Positions 7,071 to 11,407 of a stretch of DNA of 11,407 nt are shown in pieces. The stretch is from Nitriliruptorales bacterium. Its GTDB lineage: Bacteria; Actinomycetota; Nitriliruptoria; Euzebyales; Egibacteraceae. The stretch covers positions 1 to 11,407 of the forward strand of contig SKPY01000134.1 in assembly GCA_007119305.1 (NCBI GenBank). Reading direction: 5' to 3'. Below the pieces are notes generated by a model. It was not told the origin of the DNA, searched no databases, and worked only from the letters and a program-made list of their open reading frames with translations. Position 1 is the stretch's first letter, and the number at the start of each line of letters is the position of its first letter. The position numbers and the translations under genes were made by a program.

Positions 7071-8449
7071 CCGGCATCACCCGCCTGGATCGGCTCGCGC
7101 GCCGCGACGGTGGTGTGCTCGGCGGCGGAGATCCGCACGAGCAGCGCGATCAGGATGTAGTTGCTGAGCAGCGACGAGCCGCCGTAGCTCACGAAGGGCA
7201 GCGTCATGCCGGACAGGGGGATGAGCCGGGTGACGCCCCCGAGGATCACGAACGTCTGCAGCGCGAACACGATGACGAGGCAGGCGGCGAGCAGCGTGCC
7301 GAAGTCGTCGCGGACCCGCAGCGCCGTGCGCAGGCCCCGGCCCACGATGAGGAGGTAGCACAGCAGCAGCGCGGTCGTGCCCACGAGCCCGAGCTCTTCG
7401 CCGAAGGCGGAGAAGATGAAGTCCGTGTGCACGAAGGGGATGAAGTCGGGGCGCCCCTGACCCCAGCCGACGCCGAACAACCCACCGGTGCCGAGCGCGA
7501 ACAGCGACTGCACGAGCTGGTAGCCCGCGCCGGCGAAGTCGGCGAACGGGTCGAGCCAGATGTCCACGCGCGGGCGGACGTGGCTGAACAGCTGATAGGC
7601 CAACCAGGCGCCGGCCCCGAACAGCGCCGTGGAGCCCAACAGGTAGGCGGGCCTGCCCGTCGCGGTGTACAGCAGGAGCACGAACATGCCGAACAGGAGC
7701 AGCGACAGGCCGAGGTCGTTCTGCAGCACGAGCACCGACAGGCTCGCCAGCCACACGACGACCACCGGCCCGAAGGCCCGGGCTGGCGGCACCATGAACG
7801 GGCCGAGCTTGTTCGTGGCGACCGACAGCAGCTGGCGGTTCTCCGCCAGGTAGCTCGCGAAGAACACCGCCAGGCCGATCTTCGCGAGCTCGCCCGGCTG
7901 GAAGCTCAACCCGGCGAAGCGCAGCCAGATCCGTGCCCCGTTGATCTCCCGCCCGATGACCGGCAGCAGCGGTAGGAGCAGCAGCACGATCGCCGCGAAC
8001 CCGATGACGTAGCGGTAGCGGTCGAGCACCCGGTGGTCGCGGATGACGAGCAGGGTGAGGCAGAAGGCGCCGACTGCCACGACGGTCCAGACGGTCTGCT
8101 GTTGCGCGAGGGTCGTATCCGTGCCGCGGGCCGCGAAGGCGAAGTCGAACCGGCGGATCATCACCAGCCCGAGGCCGTTCAAAAGGAAGGCGAGCGGCAG
8201 CAGGATCGGGTCACCGCCCGGAGCCCGGCGGCGCGACACGACGTGCGCCGCACCGGCGACGGCGAGGAGCACGCCGCCGTACGCCGCCAGCCCGGCGGGC
8301 AGCGCCGCCTCCTCGGCCAGGCCGACGAGGGTGTAGGCGACCAGCGTGATGAGGACCGCGAGCAACAGCAGCCCGAGCTCGGTGTTCGCGCGCTGCTTGG
8401 CGATGGTGGCACGAACGGTGTCGTCGCCGGAGCTCGACACAGCGGTCAT
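7067..8449 (-). CDS. rodA: SEDS-family peptidoglycan glycosyltransferase RodA/FtsW
   Basis: This integral membrane polymerase joins lipid II into glycan strands and partners a class B PBP, here surely PbpA. The 460 residues contain about a dozen hydrophobic segments. Family landmarks are LSFQPGELAKIGL (181-193), the extracellular loop motif RVDIWLDPFAD, whose Asp300 matches the invariant catalytic Asp, GAGYQLVQS (307-315), the GVGWGQG and FIPFVHTDFIFS segments, GEELGLVG (350-357), and the closing LPFVSYGGSSLLSN. About 25 N-terminal residues precede the first helix. The ATG overlaps the pstP stop (ATGA), with GAGG 9 nt upstream. RodA and FtsW cannot be separated by motif alone; position in this operon matches rodA of Mycobacterium. 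Confidence 0.96.
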   Translation of the reverse strand: MTAVSSSGDDTVRATIAKQRANTELGLLLLAVLITLVAYTLVGLAEEAALPAGLAAYGGVLLAVAGAAHVVSRRRAPGGDPILLPLAFLLNGLGLVMIRRFDFAFAARGTDTTLAQQQTVWTVVAVGAFCLTLLVIRDHRVLDRYRYVIGFAAIVLLLLPLLPVIGREINGARIWLRFAGLSFQPGELAKIGLAVFFASYLAENRQLLSVATNKLGPFMVPPARAFGPVVVVWLASLSVLVLQNDLGLSLLLFGMFVLLLYTATGRPAYLLGSTALFGAGAWLAYQLFSHVRPRVDIWLDPFADFAGAGYQLVQSLFALGTGGLFGVGWGQGRPDFIPFVHTDFIFSAFGEELGLVGTTALLLCYLLIVGRGLRTALRVRDDFGTLLAACLVIVFALQTFVILGGVTRLIPLSGMTLPFVSYGGSSLLSNYILIALLVRISAAEHTTVAAREPIQAGDAG

Positions 8450-9822
8450 GGTAGGGCGGCCTCGTCGGCGTCCTCGGCGTCGTCCCCGGTGTCACCCGGG
8501 GCGGGGGTGGGGTCCGGCTCGGGCTCGTCCGCCTCGGCGTCCTCGACGCGCTCGCGGTAGCTCTCGATGATCTCCCGCGCCTCCACGAGGCTGCCCGCGG
8601 TGACGTCGCCCTCGCGGACTCGCTCCGCGAGGAAGGGCGGCAGGTCGTCGGTGCGCACCCCCGAGCCCCCCTCGCGGACCCAGTGCAGGGGGACGCCTGC
8701 GATGTTCTGGGGGATGCCGTTGTAGATGGCGACCTCTCCGTCGAGGTCGCCGACGAAGTACGCGCGGGACAGCAGAGCGTACCCGCCGCCGGCGACCACG
8801 CCGAGCAGCAGCACGACGCCCAGGACGACCGCTGCGACCTTCGGCCCGCGCCGGCTCTTCTCCCGGCGCCGCATCGAGGGGCCCTTGGCGTCGACGCCCT
8901 GCTCGTCACCGAGGTGGCCCATGCGGGTCGCCCAGTCGTCGCCCGAGGCGAGCTCGGTGCGGGTGCGGATCTGGGTCGCCGGCGCTTCAGGCCGGGTCGC
9001 CGACTCCGCCTGCTGCTCGCTCGGGGGCAGGGGCCCGGTCGCCTGGCCGGCGTCGACGGGCTCGACCGGGCTGTCGGCGGCCGGGCGAGACGCGCGCACG
9101 CGCAGGAGCACGACGGTGATGTTGTCCGGACCGCCGGCGTCGTTCGCGGCATCGATGAGCGCCTGCACGGCGGCGTCGCCGTCGCTCCTCTCCAGCAGGC
9201 GGGCGATCTCCGCGTCGTCAACCGGGCCGGTCAGCCCGTCCGAGCACAGCAGGATCTGGTCGCCGGGCTGCAGGACGATCGGGGGCAGGCTGTCGACCTG
9301 GACCTGGCGCTCGACGCCGATGGCGCGTGTGACGACGCTGCGCTGGGGGTGGTTGGCGGCCTCGTCCCGCGAGAGGCGGCCGTCACGCACGAGCTGCTCG
9401 ACGAGCGTGTGGTCGGTGGTGAGCTGGGTGATCGACTCGCCGTCACGCAGCAGGTAGGCGCGGCTGTCCCCGACATGGGCGAGGTGGACGCGCCCGTCGC
9501 GCAGGATCGCCGCGGTCAGGGTGGTGCCCATGCCGGCCAGCTCCGGGTCGGCGTCGCCTTCGGCCACGACCGCGACGTTCGCCTCGGTGATCGCCTCGAC
9601 GAGGGACTCGTCGGCGTCCTGCTGGCTTGCGAACATCTGTCCGTCAAGCTCGGCGATCGGTTCGAGAGCGGTGCGGGACGCGACCTCTCCCGCCTGGTGG
9701 CCACCCATGCCGTCAGCGACCGCGAACACGGTCGAGCCGGCGTAGAAGCTGTCCTCGTTGCCCTCTCGGACGCGCCCGACATCGGACGCCGAATGGACGG
9801 ATACCCGCAGGCCTCGGGTCAC
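8446..9822 (-). CDS. pstP: PP2C-type Ser/Thr phosphatase PstP, membrane anchored
   Basis: This metal-dependent phosphatase reverses PknB phosphorylation of the kinase itself and of cell-wall proteins. The 458 residues run: PP2C domain (1-242), Pro/Gln-rich linker, basic stretch (318-328), membrane helix (about 329-352), a small extracellular domain (about 353-425) and an acidic Pro/Glu/Asp tail (428-458). Metal-site motifs are visible: GNEDS with Asp24, VADGMGGH with Asp37-Gly38, GDSRAY with Asp119, Asp153 in the flap SRDEAANHP, CSDGLTG with Asp195, and GPDNITV with Asp233. The start is GTG at 9822, because VTRGLRVSVHSASDVG matches the usual N-terminus, GAGGTG lies 5 nt upstream, and GTGA overlaps the fhaB stop. 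The reading frame stays open to 10017 but that stretch lies inside fhaB. The extracellular part may sense a ligand; none is known from sequence. Confidence 0.96.
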   Translation of the reverse strand: MTRGLRVSVHSASDVGRVREGNEDSFYAGSTVFAVADGMGGHQAGEVASRTALEPIAELDGQMFASQQDADESLVEAITEANVAVVAEGDADPELAGMGTTLTAAILRDGRVHLAHVGDSRAYLLRDGESITQLTTDHTLVEQLVRDGRLSRDEAANHPQRSVVTRAIGVERQVQVDSLPPIVLQPGDQILLCSDGLTGPVDDAEIARLLERSDGDAAVQALIDAANDAGGPDNITVVLLRVRASRPAADSPVEPVDAGQATGPLPPSEQQAESATRPEAPATQIRTRTELASGDDWATRMGHLGDEQGVDAKGPSMRRREKSRRGPKVAAVVLGVVLLLGVVAGGGYALLSRAYFVGDLDGEVAIYNGIPQNIAGVPLHWVREGGSGVRTDDLPPFLAERVREGDVTAGSLVEAREIIESYRERVEDAEADEPEPDPTPAPGDTGDDAEDADEAALP

Positions 9823-10316
9823 TTGCGCACCTCGACGACGGTCTTTCCGATCCCGAGCTGGTCGCCCGGCTGGAGGGGGACGGGCGAAGTCACCTTCGCC
9901 TTGTTCAGATAGGTGCCGTTGGTGGAGCCCATGTCGGCCACGGCCCAGCCGCTGTCGGTACGGTACACGCGCGCGTGCAGCTCGCTCACGTACGAGTCGT
10001 CCAGCGGCACGGTGCACGACGTCGAGCGCCCGAAGCGGATCTCCTGCCCGTCCAGGGCGACCACACGGGGCTTGCCCTGCGGGGTGTGGACGACGAGCTC
10101 ACGCGGCACACCCCGGACCTTGCGCTGGCTCGGGGGGCCGGTGGGGCTGGGGGCCGGACGGGACGCCCGGGCCGGGGCGGGCCGTGCGGCGGGCCGGCGC
10201 GGCGGTGCTGCGCTCAGACGCACGTCGCGGATCACGGCGCGGATCGCGCGGGCGACGAACAAGTACAGCAGGAGCAGGAAGAGCCCCTGGAGGAGCACAA
10301 GGATGATCGGTGGCAT
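9819..10316 (-). CDS. fhaB: Membrane-anchored FHA-domain protein FhaB
   Basis: The protein binds phosphothreonine and links the kinase system to the cell-division machinery; the M. tuberculosis homologue is FhaB/FipA. Its 165 residues comprise one N-terminal membrane helix (about 3-22), a basic Ala/Pro/Arg linker (30-70) and a C-terminal FHA domain (about 72-165). FHA landmarks are FGRS (95-98), SELHAR with Ser111 and His114, and GSTNGTYL with Asn133-Gly134; the ending KVTSPVPLQPGDQLGIGKT closely resembles the mycobacterial protein. The linker contains only one Thr (59) and lacks the DIYAPTG segment of the mycobacterial N-terminal region. ATG at 10316 lies 10 nt after the fhaA stop, with GAGGGGG overlapping that stop. 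A longer in-frame start at 10412 would run into fhaA and adds no recognisable sequence. Confidence 0.95.
   Translation of the reverse strand: MPPIILVLLQGLFLLLLYLFVARAIRAVIRDVRLSAAPPRRPAARPAPARASRPAPSPTGPPSQRKVRGVPRELVVHTPQGKPRVVALDGQEIRFGRSTSCTVPLDDSYVSELHARVYRTDSGWAVADMGSTNGTYLNKAKVTSPVPLQPGDQLGIGKTVVEVRK
10132..10162 (+). repeat. G-quadruplex motif opposite the FhaB Pro-rich linker
   Basis: Four G-runs (6, 4, 5 and 3 G) separated by loops of 5, 2 and 6 nt fit a canonical G4 pattern on the + strand, the template strand of fhaB. The same bases encode the Pro-rich FhaB linker through CCC codons, so coding demand plus high GC could explain the motif. Confidence 0.5.
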
Positions 10317-10326
10317 CCCAGCCCCC

Positions 10327-11100
10327 TCATTCTTCGAGCGAGAACGCCAGCCTGACGCTGCCGAGCTCCACTCGATCGCCGTCTGCAAGCGTGGCGCTGG
10401 TCGCGCGCTCACCGTTGACCTTCACACCGTTCGTGGACCCCAGGTCGGTGATCGTCCAACTGCCGGATACCGGCGCGACCTTGGCATGCCGGCGGGACAC
10501 CGAGCTGTCGGCGAGGGTGAGGTCGCACTCCGGCAGGCGCCCGAGGACCGTCTCGCCCGTCAGGCGCTTGGGTGGGGCCCCGCCGCCGAGGACGTGCAGC
10601 ACCGCAGGCGGCGCCTGGGTGTGAACCGGCAGCACCTTGGTCTGTCCGCCATCGTCCTGCGCAGCGGCTGCCCGCCCGCCCTCGTCGGCGACGTGCCCTG
10701 GCGCCGCGGCCCGCGGTGGCGCCTGGCGCTGACGGGCCTCGACCTTGCCACGCAGCTCGTAGGTGCCGACCCGGACGTGGTCACCCTCCCGGAACTCGAT
10801 GCGCACCGGCCCCTTGAGGGTCCAGCCGTGGTCGCGGGCGGTGCGGGTCACCACGTCGGCGAGCTCGCGCTGCAGCGCCTCGATGTACCCGCCGAAGCGC
10901 TCGAGGTCGTCGGCTGCGAGCACGAAGCGGTACACGTTGGGGACGATGACCCCGTCGATGCCGACCTGCTGGTAGTTCGCGGGGTAGCGCTGCACGGCTT
11001 TGGCCAGTTCGACCGGCTGGAGCCCGGAACGAAACGCGCGCGCGAAGAAGCCCTCGACGGCCCCCTCGAGGCGCTGCTCGAAGTCACGCAGGATGCTCAT
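10327..11100 (-). CDS. fhaA: FHA-domain protein FhaA with N-terminal DUF3662 domain
   Basis: This cytoplasmic adaptor binds phosphorylated partners of the PknB system; in mycobacteria it binds the pseudokinase domain of MviN/MurJ and regulates peptidoglycan synthesis. The 257 residues comprise the FhaA N-terminal domain (about 1-125; MSILRDFEQRLEGAVEGFFA then RAFRSGLQPVELAKA), a short Ala/Gln-rich linker (126-160) and a C-terminal FHA domain (about 165-257). FHA landmarks are LGR with Gly187-Arg188, SVSRRHA with Ser202 and His205, and LGSTNG with Asn224-Gly225. The M. tuberculosis protein is about twice as long because of its linker; here the linker is only ~35 residues. The start at 11100 is set by the conserved MSILRDFE N-terminus and an AAGGTGAT ribosome-like site about 10 nt upstream. 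An open frame continues upstream to 11361 but is Arg/Pro-rich and unlike FhaA. It is the first gene of the operon. Confidence 0.95.
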   Translation of the reverse strand: MSILRDFEQRLEGAVEGFFARAFRSGLQPVELAKAVQRYPANYQQVGIDGVIVPNVYRFVLAADDLERFGGYIEALQRELADVVTRTARDHGWTLKGPVRIEFREGDHVRVGTYELRGKVEARQRQAPPRAAAPGHVADEGGRAAAAQDDGGQTKVLPVHTQAPPAVLHVLGGGAPPKRLTGETVLGRLPECDLTLADSSVSRRHAKVAPVSGSWTITDLGSTNGVKVNGERATSATLADGDRVELGSVRLAFSLEE

Positions 11101-11194
11101 CCGCCGTGCAATCACCTTCGCTGCTGTGGGTCTGGTGCTCGGCGCCGACCGCTCCGTGGTCGGGACGGCGCGGACGACAGACGCTTGCAACCTG

Positions 11195-11200
11195 AGTCTA
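11195..11200 (-). promoter_or_regulatory. Likely -10 box of the fhaA-pknB operon promoter
   Basis: On the - strand this reads TAGACT, a good actinobacterial -10 box. Transcription would start near 11188, giving a 5' leader of about 88 nt before fhaA. No TTGACA-like -35 box occurs at 16-19 bp spacing, so an activator or extended contacts may be needed. The identical hexamer occurs on the + strand at 11375-11380. Confidence 0.5.
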
Positions 11201-11202
11201 GT

Positions 11203-11218
11203 GCTCACGGCCGTGAGC
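11203..11218. promoter_or_regulatory. 16-bp perfect palindrome, candidate operator at the fhaA promoter
   Basis: GCTCACGGCCGTGAGC is a perfect dyad occupying the spacer just upstream of the - strand -10 box, 2 bp away from it. A second perfect dyad, CGGAGCTCCG, follows at 11221-11230, with centres 15 bp apart. This is the position expected for a dimeric regulator. High GC raises the chance of palindromes, but 16 exact bases is long. Confidence 0.4.
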
Positions 11219-11300
11219 GTCGGAGCTCCGGGCAATGTCCTAACGGGTAGCGGGCAGTTTGCGGTTCCTGCCCCAGGAGCCGGACTGGCTGCGGCGCCGC

Positions 11301-11315
11301 GCCCGGTTGCCGGGC
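11301..11315. other. GC hairpin with 3-nt loop
   Basis: GCCCGG (11301-11306), loop TTG, CCGGGC (11310-11315) forms a perfect 6-bp all-GC stem. A further CCCGG (11317-11321) could pair with the middle arm instead. No T-tract follows on either strand, so a classical terminator is unlikely. Confidence 0.3.
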
Positions 11316-11371
11316 GCCCGGTGGGTCCTCCCGGCCTCCGCCGCCGGTCGCGTGCCGCCACGGTGCGCCGC

Positions 11372-11380
11372 TGGTAGACT
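11372..11380 (+). promoter_or_regulatory. Extended -10 promoter reading out of the window
   Basis: TGG plus TAGACT forms an extended -10 element (TGn-TAnnnT), predicting a start near 11387 and transcription off the right edge. GTGCCG at 11352-11357 is a weak -35 at 17-bp spacing. In Mycobacterium a tRNA-Leu gene lies divergent from fhaA at this place. Confidence 0.45.
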
Positions 11381-11407
11381 CGCCCCTCGCTGCACCGGCC
11401 ATGCCGG

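Larger units (their letters stand above)
11101..11407. other. 307-bp non-coding control region upstream of fhaA
   Basis: No gene is supported here. The region holds a - strand -10 box (11195-11200), palindromes at 11203-11218 (16 bp), 11221-11230 (10 bp), 11291-11300 (10 bp) and 11310-11321 (12 bp), a GC hairpin (11301-11315), a 6-bp stem with a 10-nt loop (11252-11273), and a + strand promoter near its end. The long - strand open frame across most of it is low-complexity Arg/Pro sequence without a plausible start. Confidence 0.7.

Noticed and set aside
8683..9912. Long + strand open frame opposite pstP
   Set aside because: Mirror of PP2C coding sequence; no recognisable domain.
9823..10017. 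Upstream extension of the pstP frame
   Set aside because: Lies within fhaB in another frame, Arg-rich, and precedes the conserved PP2C N-terminus with its own ribosome site.
11101..11361. Upstream extension of the fhaA frame
   Set aside because: Arg/Pro/Ala-rich, unlike FhaA N-termini, and covers the promoter region.
1..11407. Mobile elements, CRISPR, toxin-antitoxin or phage-defence genes
   Set aside because: Every substantial open frame with real domain content is a housekeeping cell-wall, metabolic or stress gene; no transposase, integrase or repeat-spacer array seen.

Overview
The window is very GC-rich DNA with strong G/C preference at third codon positions. It carries the classic actinobacterial cell-wall and cell-division signalling locus, so it almost certainly comes from an actinobacterium (Actinomycetota). 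No gene allows a genus call. I see no mobile element, CRISPR array, integrase or complete RNA gene.

Layout. (1) 1-1905: a FadD-type acyl-CoA ligase on the + strand. (2) 1936-2679: a UspA-like two-domain protein on the - strand, convergent with it. (3) 2844-2987: a 47-residue, almost wholly hydrophobic membrane protein on the + strand. (4) 3036-3656: a glutamine amidotransferase (trpG/pabA) on the + strand, probably expressed as a leaderless mRNA. (5) 11100 down to 3685: a six-gene - strand operon, fhaA-fhaB-pstP-rodA-pbpA-pknB. The fhaA/fhaB gap is 10 nt. The other four junctions are 4-nt stop/start overlaps (one GTGA, three ATGA), so translation is probably coupled along the operon. (6) 11101-11407: a 307-bp control region with the likely fhaA promoter, a 16-bp perfect palindrome beside its -10 box, and an outward-facing promoter at the window edge. 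In Mycobacterium that position precedes a leucine tRNA.

How the genes work together. PknB is a membrane Ser/Thr kinase whose three extracellular PASTA repeats are expected to sense muropeptides or lipid II. PstP is the opposing PP2C phosphatase. FhaA and FhaB read phosphothreonines on partner proteins. RodA (SEDS glycosyltransferase) and PbpA (transpeptidase) form the peptidoglycan-building pair under this control. Only one kinase is present; mycobacteria have pknA next to pknB, whereas streptomycetes, as I recall, also have one. The neighbouring convergent trpG/pabA is itself a conserved partner of this locus.

I did not find a clearly new system. The points most worth checking are non-coding or in linkers: the palindrome at the fhaA promoter, tandem G-quadruplex motifs just past trpG inside the 3' end of pknB, matching acidic Pro/Glu tails on the outer ends of both kinase and phosphatase, and a Tyr/Asp-rich juxtamembrane strip in the kinase.
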